NCBI GenBank assembly: GCA_031277235.1
Contig: JAITMT010000433.1
Location: 1-11,298, forward strand
Length of the DNA: 11,298 nucleotides
DNA from: Tannerella sp.
GTDB taxonomy: Bacteria; Bacteroidota; Bacteroidia; Bacteroidales; Tannerellaceae
Direction: 5' to 3'
Positions 1 to 8,400 of this stretch are shown here, piece after piece. Made by a program: the position numbers and the translations under genes. Under the pieces are notes generated by a model. The model ran no database searches. It was not told where the DNA came from and saw only the letters and a program-made list of their open reading frames with translations. Within the stretch, counting starts at the first letter, position 1. Every line of letters begins with the position of its first letter.

Positions 1-90
<90 letters not shown>

Positions 91-106
91 AACAGAAAAA
101 TCGGAA

Positions 107-127
107 TAAGCAAATATTATTTGCTTA
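107..127. other. AT-rich perfect hairpin, 9-bp stem and 3-base loop
   Basis: TAAGCAAAT at 107-115 pairs exactly with ATTTGCTTA at 119-127 around the loop ATT. On the plus strand it runs directly into seven A residues (127-133 including the last stem base), and on the minus strand it is followed by TTCCGATTTTT. That makes it a weak candidate for a leftward terminator or a leader hairpin of a transcript from the promoter at 223-254. The stem has only two G/C pairs, so termination would be inefficient, and a dimeric regulator site is equally possible. The structure is seen directly; the role is not known. Confidence 0.4.
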
Positions 128-222
128 AAAAACGCTTGATCCGTATCTTTTTTCGAGTATTTGTCTGTAACACGCACCCTGTTCACTGTCTATTTTTGTT
201 GCTTATTGTTAAAAAATCGCTG

Positions 223-254
223 CAAATGTAAATACAATTTTTGAATATTGCAAA
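223..254 (-). promoter_or_regulatory. Bacteroidota-type sigma promoter candidate, leftward
   Basis: On the minus strand TTTG (254-251) is followed after 20 bases by TACATTTG (230-223). This matches the Bacteroides primary-sigma consensus of TTTG near -33 and TAnnTTTG near -7 with suitable spacing. Transcription would start near 216-219 and run left through the hairpin at 107-127 and the (AC)44 tract. There is no minus-strand ATG between here and the window edge, so the leader would exceed 200 bases. In AT-rich DNA a chance match is possible, which limits confidence. Confidence 0.45.
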
Positions 255-262
255 TATTGTTG

Positions 263-372
263 AAAAAAAATAAAAAAACACACCGCTATCACCGTCATTG
301 CGAGGAACGAAGTGACGAAGCAATCTACATTCCATTATTTTCACCGGTTTGCTTCGCAGGCTCGCAATGACG
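263..372 (-). terminator. Possible terminator of the glycosidase operon
   Basis: Downstream of the GH127 stop codon, leftward transcription meets the long inverted repeat at 293-372 and then, 14 bases past its base, a tract of seven T, one A and eight T (complement of 278-263). A stable hairpin followed by a U-rich stretch can end transcription, and this is where the operon should end. The gap between stem and U tract is longer than in canonical intrinsic terminators, so this is only a tentative call. The hairpin also has an independent identity as an interspersed repeat. Confidence 0.3.
293..372. repeat. Palindromic interspersed-repeat-like element
   Basis: CGTCATTGCGAG at 293-304 is repeated exactly inverted as CTCGCAATGACG at 361-372. 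Further in, CGAAGCAA (316-323) pairs with TTGCTTCG (349-356). The left arm carries an extra copy of a GAAGTGAC-like insert, so the two arms differ in length, and the loop is about 25 bases. This CGTCATTGCGAG / CGAAGCAATC core resembles short extragenic palindromes that I recognise as scattered in many copies through various bacterial genomes, including Bacteroidota. It lies 67 bases beyond the GH127 stop codon, a usual place for such elements. It encodes nothing. Only one copy is in this window, so dispersal cannot be shown here. Confidence 0.75.
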
Positions 373-396
373 TATGACGGCGCGAGCGGTGCGGTA

Positions 397-420
397 TTCT
401 CAAATCTTCAAATTCTCAAA
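397..420. repeat. Three tandem 8-base units (TTCTCAAA / TCTTCAAA / TTCTCAAA)
   Basis: Units at 397-404, 405-412 and 413-420 differ by a two-base swap in the middle copy. They lie between the palindromic element and the GH127 stop codon. Too short to assign a role; could be a slippage product or part of a larger dispersed repeat block together with 293-372. Confidence 0.6.
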
Positions 421-439
421 CTACGAAGTAAGATTTCAT

Positions 440-2452
440 TCAATACGAAACATTCATCCAAACCGTCATTTCCGATTGCCCGCGATTGCCCCAGGCGTAA
501 TAGGGAATTAACCGGACGGGAACCGCGCGATTAGCGGGTGTAACTTGCCGGTACAGCGTGTTCTGCTTCGGTTTTTCAAACGCTTTACCTGTTCCTTCCA
601 AAGCAAGAACCGGACTGCCTTCGATATTTATTTTTTTAGGAATAAATTGAATGTCAGCAGGTAATACGATATCAAAAATATTGGTTCCGGGAATATCCGT
701 GCTTTCTATGCAATAGACTACCGGACCGCGCTTGACGGCTACCTGATTCCGTGTTTCTTCCACCAGCGAATTGCTTACCATTAATTTAGTTTCCATCGGC
801 AAATTCAATTCAATCATATCTCCTTTTTTCCAATTCTGTTTTACTTCGACGTAATTTTCAACGGTAAGATTAGATTGTTCCGGCTTGCCGTTGACCTTAA
901 GCGTTGCATTTTCACTCCAGCCGGGTATGCGCAGGAATACGGAAAAATCTTTCCCCGGAGTTTGGACAAATTCTATTTTAATTTTTCCATCCCATGGATA
1001 ATCGGAAGTTTGTTTCAATTGAATTTTCTTGTCGTTTTCCCAAGTGGCGTTCAATTCATTACCTCCATACAAATTGATCCAGAGTCCTTCTTTCGACAGG
1101 CTGTAGGCATAGTTCTGCACTTCGGAAAGCGTGCGTGTTGTGTTCGGGGGGCAGCAATTGGAAAGGGCAATGTATGGGATACGACCGCCTGCCCACCGCA
1201 ATTTGTAGGGAAAATCGGCGGACACAGCAAGCGGATTGGTATAACAAAAATCTTTGCCACTCAAACTTACGCCGGATAAAATACTGTTATACAACGTCAG
1301 TTCAACGATATCCATGTATTTGGCTTCGCCGGTAAGAAGAAACATTCGCCAGTTCCACAGTAGATTGCCTATGTTGGCGCAAGTTTCATTGTGTGCAGTT
1401 TTATTGGGGAGTTGGAAATCACGTCCGAAAGCTTGATGTATCTTTTGTATTTCGGGTGGATTATAGGATGTCCCGTCCGGAGAAACACCGTCATACAAAG
1501 CGCCGCATCCGCCGGTAATGTACATTTTGGTATTCGTCATATTGTCCCAAATCAGATTCAGCGAATGCAACAGGGAGGTGTCGCCGGTTTCGGCATACAC
1601 ATCGGCAACGCCGGCATATAGGTAAGTTGCACGCACGGCATGCCCCATCGCCTTGGTTTGCTGACGGAAAGGAACACGATCCTGATTGTCATCCGTTCCG
1701 TTTTCCATCAATCCGCGAATGTCGATCAAATTTTTGGATAATTCGAGGTATTTGGGATCACGGGTGGTGCGATACATTTCAACTACGCCCATGTAATGAG
1801 ACGGACAAATCGCATTTCGTGCCAACTCGGGCGACGCCCTTTTATAAAAAGCATAAAGATAATCGGTCGCCTTGATGGCTACATCGAGCAGCGAACGTTT
1901 TCCGGTAGCGCGATAATGTACGCAGGCGGCAGTCATCAGATGTCCCATGTTGTAGGTTTCAAAATTTAACCGGTCTTCAAAAGCGCGAACTGCACCGGAA
2001 TTTCTCTTTTCTTCAATCCGGACGGGCGAATGAATATAACCGTCTTCCCGCTGCGATTGGGCGATAACGGGTATCACTTCATCCATCAGTTTATTCAATT
2101 TTTCGTCTTTGGTAACGGCATACAGACCGGCTAAAGATTCAAAAACTTTATAAAAATCCCCGTCGTGGAAAGGCGGCCCCGAATGGGAACCGGTATCCAA
2201 TCCGGCGGCAATTTCAAAATTTTTGAACGCATGGGAAATATGTTCGTCCAAATAGGTATTGAACAGTTCGGGCGACATCGTATTTCGAAACACGTTGAAA
2301 CGCTCAGCCCAGAAGCCTTGCGTCCAGCGAACGGCGTCCAATTCCGTACTCATTACTCTGGCGTAAGGGCTTTGCGAAGTATTGACCAACTGCGCCGATA
2401 CCGGAATCTGCAAAAATAAGATTACTCCAATAAATAGGACTGACCTTTTCAT
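440..2452 (-). CDS. GH127 (DUF1680) glycosidase, beta-L-arabinofuranosidase-like, secreted
   Basis: This is a 670-residue member of GH127, whose characterised enzymes release beta-L-arabinofuranose and, in pectin (RG-II) loci, a related acid sugar. An (alpha/alpha)6-barrel region (about 40-440) precedes beta-sandwich domains ending in YYAWGNRG (651-658). The metal and nucleophile residues known from the Bifidobacterium enzyme HypBA1 are present: Glu356 and Cys358 in NETCANIG, and Cys433-Cys434 in SNCCPPN, with Cys433 the expected nucleophile. The position expected to hold the acid/base Glu appears to be Gln340 (IHQAFG). The frame opens further upstream at 2500, but I place the start at 2452 because MKRSVLFIGVILFLQIPVSA then forms a clean signal peptide with cleavage before Gln21; the enzyme should be periplasmic. 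Last gene of the visible operon, 87 bases after GH2. Family call is firm, substrate is not. Confidence 0.93.
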   Translation of the reverse strand: MKRSVLFIGVILFLQIPVSAQLVNTSQSPYARVMSTELDAVRWTQGFWAERFNVFRNTMSPELFNTYLDEHISHAFKNFEIAAGLDTGSHSGPPFHDGDFYKVFESLAGLYAVTKDEKLNKLMDEVIPVIAQSQREDGYIHSPVRIEEKRNSGAVRAFEDRLNFETYNMGHLMTAACVHYRATGKRSLLDVAIKATDYLYAFYKRASPELARNAICPSHYMGVVEMYRTTRDPKYLELSKNLIDIRGLMENGTDDNQDRVPFRQQTKAMGHAVRATYLYAGVADVYAETGDTSLLHSLNLIWDNMTNTKMYITGGCGALYDGVSPDGTSYNPPEIQKIHQAFGRDFQLPNKTAHNETCANIGNLLWNWRMFLLTGEAKYMDIVELTLYNSILSGVSLSGKDFCYTNPLAVSADFPYKLRWAGGRIPYIALSNCCPPNTTRTLSEVQNYAYSLSKEGLWINLYGGNELNATWENDKKIQLKQTSDYPWDGKIKIEFVQTPGKDFSVFLRIPGWSENATLKVNGKPEQSNLTVENYVEVKQNWKKGDMIELNLPMETKLMVSNSLVEETRNQVAVKRGPVVYCIESTDIPGTNIFDIVLPADIQFIPKKINIEGSPVLALEGTGKAFEKPKQNTLYRQVTPANRAVPVRLIPYYAWGNRGQSEMTVWMNVSY

Positions 2453-2478
2453 ATGTACATAATTTGTTTTAAAGGACA

Positions 2479-2535
2479 TATGGAACCCGTGCATGTTCAT
2501 GCTCTTGGATGAAATTTTTACATACGGGTTTCATA
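2479..2535. other. Imperfect inverted repeat between the GH2 and GH127 genes
   Basis: TATGGAACCCGT (2479-2490) pairs with ACGGGTTTCATA (2524-2535) over 12 positions with one imperfect pair, a G-U if transcribed rightward and an A-C mismatch on the operon (minus) strand. Inside the loop GCATGTTCATGC (2491-2502) is itself a small palindrome. It fills most of the only sizeable gap in the operon and ends about 26 bases before the GH127 start codon. No T tract follows on the minus strand, so it is not a classical terminator. It could protect or process the mRNA, tune GH127 translation, or bind a regulator. Structure is seen, role is inferred. Confidence 0.5.
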
Positions 2536-2539
2536 AAAT

Positions 2540-5425
2540 TCAAAATTTAAAATAAACGCTTCCTTTCTGCGCTCCACTCACCCATTTCGCTTGCGACGAA
2601 GGACCGATTAAATCGGTGGCATTGACCTTGTTTCTGACCGCAGGAATGACTTTCAACAGGGCGATACCGCTTTCTGGCAAGGTATAAAGCAAGGCATCCC
2701 GTCCGTCACGAGGTGTATAAACGCCTAAATAGGAGTCCGCTGTTCCATTACCCATTGAAAATTCACCTTCCGTTGTTTGAAAAGAAACCCATTTCCATTC
2801 GGCAAAATAGCCTTTAAATTCCGGATAAATAAATGTTTCACCCGGCACAGGGTCGTTGTATTCGTTTTCCCAGATGCCCAATTCCGTTCCGTGGATACGA
2901 TTTTGCCATACGCGGTAAGGACCCTTTCCCAGCCAGCGTTTCGACAATACCTGACTTTCCGGATAATCGAAGCAAATGCCCATCAAGTCCACTGTACCGT
3001 TGTATTCGTATTCATAATCCAGGTGGATGTTTCCATCTGCCGCAATCACCCAGCGGGCTTTTGTCATATCTCCGAAATAAGTAGCTTCAACGATAATGCT
3101 GTCCGTCATGTCCTGATACTTGAAAGCAGTCAGACGGTCTGCTCCGGCAATGTTTCCAAAATAAAGCCGATCTTTACTATACGGATACGTAAATGCATTG
3201 AGGCTGTCGCTTCCGGCAATATTGTAATAAATCCGTTCCTTGCTGCGGGCATCCTTGTCGTCGTGATTGTAATACATATCCATGGAACGGTCTCCGCGAC
3301 GGGCAGCGATAAAGCGGGGACCATTGCCGAAAGAAATCGTTTGTCCGTTTTTTTCGACTTTTTCCAATAAACCGGTTTTTTTATTGAAAATCAATAATAC
3401 AGCGCTTGCATGAACTGTCAGTCGCGTATCGTTTTCTTCCACCGACAATGCAGTTTTCCTTTCGGAAAAGGAGAAGAACGTCTCCGGTTGTTTCCACGTC
3501 CAGTCCCATGTCCAAAGGTGTTCGCCGGAAGGACCGTAAGCCGCTACATACAGTGCAGCGGCTTGTTTCCAATCGGCAGGAAGGTTGAGTTTCAATGTGC
3601 CGGAAGTATGGGGAGGCAAATCAATTCCCTCTATTTTTGCAGTTTTAATTATTTTTTCCTGTTGATTGGAGAATGATTTCAATGTCCACGTGAAACGGCA
3701 GTCTTTCAGATTGATAAAATCGTAACGGTTTTCTACCGGTAACCTTCCGTCGAAATTGTCCGGTAATTCGGAGATTGTGATTTGCACCGGCGACCAGACT
3801 TGTTTAACCGTATAAAAACTGCCTTCCCGTTCATGGTGAGGACCAACGATCCCATCCGCCCCATAATTGGTACAATTGTCGATTCGTCCGTTTTGGTCGG
3901 TACGCACTACGCCTTCATCGGCAAACATCCACAGGAATCCGCCAATGGTGCGCGGATGCTTGCGCATCATTTCCCAATAATCCCATAATCCGGCGCCAAT
4001 ACCTCCGTCATAAAGACCGTGCAGAAATTCGGTCGGCATAAAAATTTCCGGTTGTCGCATGTATTGCATGGATTCCCCGTAGGAACCATAGTGCATGGTT
4101 TCAAAACCGGCGAAATTTTTCTGTGGATGCAAAACAGGGCGATTCTGTGGGTCGAAACGGCCATATTCCTTCACCAATTCGGGATTGTGTCCGCCTTCGT
4201 TTCCATTTGACCACCAAATGATAGACGGATGATTGACATCGCGGGTGATCATTTCTTTTACCAATTTTGCTCCAACTTCGGTATCGTATTTACCATGCCA
4301 TCCGCCCAATTCGTTCATAACATACAAGCCGAGTTCGTCGCACGCCTCCAAAAAGTCCGGGTCGGGCGGATAATGCGACATGCGGACGGCGTTCATGTTC
4401 ATTTCCTTCATCAGTTTGACATCGTCGTAATTGACTTGTCTGCTCAATGTTCTGGCTGTTTCGGGACGGAAACTGTGCCGATTCACCCCGCGGACGCTGA
4501 TCCGTTGTCCGTTGATATAAACACCGTCGCTTTCACGTACTTCGATCGTTCGGAAGCCGAAACGCTCTTTGATGATATGCAAAGTTTTATCTCCATCCAT
4601 CAAGGTAAAAGTAACGTAATACAGATTAGGCGTTTCAGCTGTCCAGGTTTTGATGTTTTCCAAACGGATTTGTGCCTGAACCTGATCCGACCCTGCGGCT
4701 ATCGGAAATTCGATTGCTTTTCCGACTGTTTTTCCGACCTTATCTGCAAATTCGACTTTCACTTTTTGACCGTTTGTCGCCGTTCCCAAAAACACACCGG
4801 CACGAAAATGTCCATCGGCACGGGCGTCAATCGCAATCCGGTCAATAAAACGGGGAGGCAAGGCTTCGACAAATACCGGACGGAAGATTCCTCCGAAATT
4901 CCAATAATCCGCCCGCCGTTCGGCCAAATTTACACTTGTGTTTGCAGATTCTTTGCTGACCGTAACTTCCAGGACATTTTCCCTCTCTCCGTAGAAAACC
5001 CGATCGGAAATATCGCTTTTGAATCGGTAAAAAGCGCCCTGATGTTTTACGCAGCTTCGCCCGTTGATCGTCGCTTCGCAATCGGTCATCACTCCGTCGA
5101 ATACGATGCGGACAACACGTCCTTCCCATTCTTTTGGGAGTTTAAATTTGTATTTATACTTTCCCTGTTCTTTGGCAATTCCCGGAGGGTCGGCTTTACC
5201 GTAGAAAGATATTCCGTATTGATAGGTTCCAAAGCCCTGTAATTCCCAGCACGACGGGACGGAAATCGTTGTCCACTTGCCGCTGTTTTGGCCGTCGGTA
5301 CAGAAAAATTCCCAGGCTACCGCATCGTCGTAACCTTTCCCGCTAAGATATTGGATCTCGGTTGTTTGCGAGTGGGCAGACGCCGCAAACCAATAGACCA
5401 CCAATGTAATAAAAAAATGTTTCAT
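2540..5425 (-). CDS. GH2 glycosidase (beta-galactosidase / beta-glucuronidase superfamily), secreted
   Basis: The 961-residue protein begins with a signal peptide ending AASAHS before Gln20, so it is periplasmic or surface-exposed. Domains in order: GH2 sugar-binding beta-sandwich (about 50-190, SVPSCWELQGFGTYQYG), immunoglobulin-like domain (about 190-290), TIM barrel (about 292-550) and C-terminal beta-sandwich domains (about 560-961). The expected acid/base is Glu410 (WSNGNEGG) and the expected nucleophile Glu466 (MPTEFLHG). The 56-residue spacing is shorter than in LacZ-type enzymes, and the barrel lacks the DEAxxEAHG metal-site motif of LacZ, having NELGGWHG instead. This is therefore a different GH2 subgroup from its neighbour. 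Similar proteins are common in pectin-related loci of Bacteroides; beta-galactosidase or beta-glucuronidase activity are both possible. Residues 731-775 hold a tandem duplication. Starts 11 bases after the upstream GH2 stop. Exact substrate unknown. Confidence 0.93.
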   Translation of the reverse strand: MKHFFITLVVYWFAASAHSQTTEIQYLSGKGYDDAVAWEFFCTDGQNSGKWTTISVPSCWELQGFGTYQYGISFYGKADPPGIAKEQGKYKYKFKLPKEWEGRVVRIVFDGVMTDCEATINGRSCVKHQGAFYRFKSDISDRVFYGERENVLEVTVSKESANTSVNLAERRADYWNFGGIFRPVFVEALPPRFIDRIAIDARADGHFRAGVFLGTATNGQKVKVEFADKVGKTVGKAIEFPIAAGSDQVQAQIRLENIKTWTAETPNLYYVTFTLMDGDKTLHIIKERFGFRTIEVRESDGVYINGQRISVRGVNRHSFRPETARTLSRQVNYDDVKLMKEMNMNAVRMSHYPPDPDFLEACDELGLYVMNELGGWHGKYDTEVGAKLVKEMITRDVNHPSIIWWSNGNEGGHNPELVKEYGRFDPQNRPVLHPQKNFAGFETMHYGSYGESMQYMRQPEIFMPTEFLHGLYDGGIGAGLWDYWEMMRKHPRTIGGFLWMFADEGVVRTDQNGRIDNCTNYGADGIVGPHHEREGSFYTVKQVWSPVQITISELPDNFDGRLPVENRYDFINLKDCRFTWTLKSFSNQQEKIIKTAKIEGIDLPPHTSGTLKLNLPADWKQAAALYVAAYGPSGEHLWTWDWTWKQPETFFSFSERKTALSVEENDTRLTVHASAVLLIFNKKTGLLEKVEKNGQTISFGNGPRFIAARRGDRSMDMYYNHDDKDARSKERIYYNIAGSDSLNAFTYPYSKDRLYFGNIAGADRLTAFKYQDMTDSIIVEATYFGDMTKARWVIAADGNIHLDYEYEYNGTVDLMGICFDYPESQVLSKRWLGKGPYRVWQNRIHGTELGIWENEYNDPVPGETFIYPEFKGYFAEWKWVSFQTTEGEFSMGNGTADSYLGVYTPRDGRDALLYTLPESGIALLKVIPAVRNKVNATDLIGPSSQAKWVSGAQKGSVYFKF

Positions 5426-5436
5426 ATATATTTTGT

Positions 5437-8400
5437 TTAGTTACTTACTTTTGGATCGGTATCACTTGTATCTGCGTTGGCAAGTATTTTGGACTTTACT
5501 GTTTCAGGTGCCGAACAAGGTATTATCCAAAATCCCAAGTGATGCGGTTTTTTCTCAACGGCATATTTTTTCAATACGCCCGGGCCGCAACTACTGTTTC
5601 CCAAACCCAACATAACAGCATCCAACGAAAGAATGACTTCTTTACGCGGCTGCATTAGATAGGCATGGGTAGCCGTGGCTAAATCTCCGGCGGTGACGTG
5701 GAGAGCCGAACCCGACATCACTCCCGATTCACAAATGAATTTTAGCCCATTGCCTTTTGAATCGGTCAGTGTGAGCCAACGAATCCCTTCTTTATTTCCG
5801 GTCTCCTGCGGATGCGGATAAGGGACGTACTGCTCCGTAACGGTGCTTGTATAAACCCCTACCGGACAGCTTACTTTCCGGTCACTGTAATTTTCATAAG
5901 GCCCGTGTCCATACCATTGGAATTGCTCCAGATCGCCCGATAATGCCATACGGATACCCAGACGGGGTAATTCGGGCAGTTCGCCTTCGGGCATAAACCG
6001 GTTACTTACTCCGATGATTCCGTTTCCGTAGATTGTCCAGATACATTCGTGCACAATTTTTCCGTTTTTGGCTTGATAGTCGGAAACACTTCTGATTTTC
6101 ACCGAATCCGACGTTTCCTGTACGATTTCTATGGATTGCACTTTGCGTTGCAGACGATCCAAGCCGTTTTCTTCCCAGTCTTTTGCCAACCAGTTTCCAA
6201 AACCTCTATCATTGTCGGTTGGAGCTCGATAGCCTTGAAATTCCGGCATGGAAACCAAGCGCTCTTTTCCGTTGTAATGCAAAGAGGCAATGCTTCCTTC
6301 CTTCAGGTCAAATACGACTGAAAAATTTTCCCCCGAACAGGTGATTTTCTCGTTGTCTTTTTTAATTTGATGAAACGCCGATGACAACACTGGCGTAAAC
6401 GACTGTTCATTTCCGAAATTCATTTTCAGTTGTTCAAACGCAATTTCATGACCTTTCTCCGCCCATCTTTGTTTCTCTTTCAGATGAAAACTGATGCGTA
6501 ACCAATAGTCAATATTTTTATTGACTCCGAATTTATAAAGATAAAATGATATTTCTTTTTGTTCGCCCGGTAGAATATCAATGTCTGGTAAAATGCCTTG
6601 TTGTAGTGTTTTACTTTGGCTGATTAAACTCCAACGCGCTTCATATTCATTCAGATTAGTATGATGGTGCCGGTTCGTAAGGGATAGTTTTACCTGATAA
6701 TTATCCAAATCAACCGCTTCGACAAATACGGGCTGATACACTTTTTTCACTTCGTAATATTTGGGTGTAGTTTGCCGGTCGGCAAAAATAATTCCGTTGA
6801 AACAGAAGGCTCCAAGATTGGGTTTATCTCCGAAATCGCCACCGTAAGCTAAATAACGAATGCCTTCGGATGTGGTTTTATATAGGCCCTGATCCACCCA
6901 ATCCCAGAGAAAACCGCCCAGCATCCGCGGGTTGGAATAAATTTCATTCCAATATTCCTGCAAATTACCTATGGCATTGCCCATAGCGTGCGCATACTCG
7001 GAAGTCAGCACTGGACGGTTGTCTGCCGGATTCTTGGCAATGCTCAGCAGCCGTTCCCAGCGGGCGTTTTCGGCACGTTCCATATCAGCGCCTTCCTGAA
7101 TATTCGGATTGAGATATGCGTCTTGTGTACGCGGATAAAAACGGCTGATGACATCGACGGAAAGTGGATCTTTCGGCGAATCCTGAGCGCCTTCGTAATG
7201 AATAAAGCGTGTCGGATCAAAGGCTTTCAGCCAGGCAGACATAGCTGCAAAATTTACGCCATAGCCCGATTCATTCCCCATCGACCAGGAGATGATGGAC
7301 GGATGATTTTTGTCCCTTTCCGCCATCCGGATCGCCCGATCTAAAAAGGCAGCCTGCCAAGAAGGATCATTGGCCAGTTTCCCCCGCAGACCATGCGCTT
7401 CTATATCGGCCTCGTCAATCACATACAGACCATATTTGTCGCATAGATCGTACCATTGCGGATTGTTAGGATAGTGCGAAGTCCGCACGGCATTGATATT
7501 AGCCTGTTTCATCAGCGTAATGTCTTGCACCATCTGTTCGTAGGCAATCGCCCGTCCGGTAGCGGGGTCATGTTCATGTCGGTTCACGCCTCGCAATCGC
7601 ACCGGCTTTCCGTTGATTAGGACTTGCCCATCTTTGATTTCCACGCTTCGGAAACCAATTTTGCAAGCCAACGCTTCGATGGTTTCGTTCCGGTTGTTTT
7701 TCAGACTTAAAATAAAGGTATAAAGGTGAGGAGTCTCGGCCGTCCATTGCAAAGGATTGTTTACGATTGCCTCCAACCATGCAAATTTCGGCATTCCGCG
7801 TTGCGGAGTGCGGTCGTTCAGCACAGCCGCCTTGTTATCCGCATTCAACACAGGAAAAGCGTCCTGTGTCAACGGGACATCAAAGACCGCTCTATTTTGA
7901 GCGTCGTATAGCTGCGCTTCGATTAGCCAATTTTCTAATGTGTTACCGTGGTAGGATTTTAATTCCGTATTGATTTGTAATTGGGCTTTCGTATAGTCTT
8001 TATCCAGTAATGTCCGCACGGTAAAATCGAAAATTCGTTCATTGGCTGTGGAATACAGAAAAACTTCGCGATGAATACCGCTTGTACGCCACATGTCCTG
8101 ATCTTCCAAGTAACTTCCGTCGCACCAGCGATAGACTTCTACCGCTATTTGATTTTCAGCTTTTCGGACATATTCCGTAATATCAAACTCAGAAGGTTCC
8201 ATGCTTCCTTGACTATAACCGACTTTTTTCCCGTTTATCCAAAGGTAGAAAGCCGACTGCACGCCGGCAAAATGGATGAACACTTTCCGGTTTTCCCACA
8301 AAGTAGGAAGTGCAAAGGTATAACGGTAAGAGCCTACCGGATTGCGTTCGTTGAAACTTGTATAATCGACCGGCGGCTCCGACGTTACGCGCGGCGGATC

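Noticed and set aside
191..198. TATTTTTG on the plus strand, a match to the Bacteroidota -7 box.
   Set aside because: The nearest upstream TTTG is 27 bases away, too far for the -33 element, and it would point into the antisense of GH127.
2453..2500. A start for GH127 at 2500, adding 16 residues.
   Set aside because: The added segment would put a polar stretch ahead of the signal peptide and would overlap the intergenic inverted repeat. The start at 2452 gives a standard signal peptide that obeys the pattern of its neighbours.
4229..5242. A 337-codon open frame on the plus strand, antisense to the second GH2.
   Set aside because: The opposite strand encodes a well-conserved GH2 through the whole stretch. 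The antisense protein shows no signal, motif or family pattern and is explained by codon bias of the real gene.
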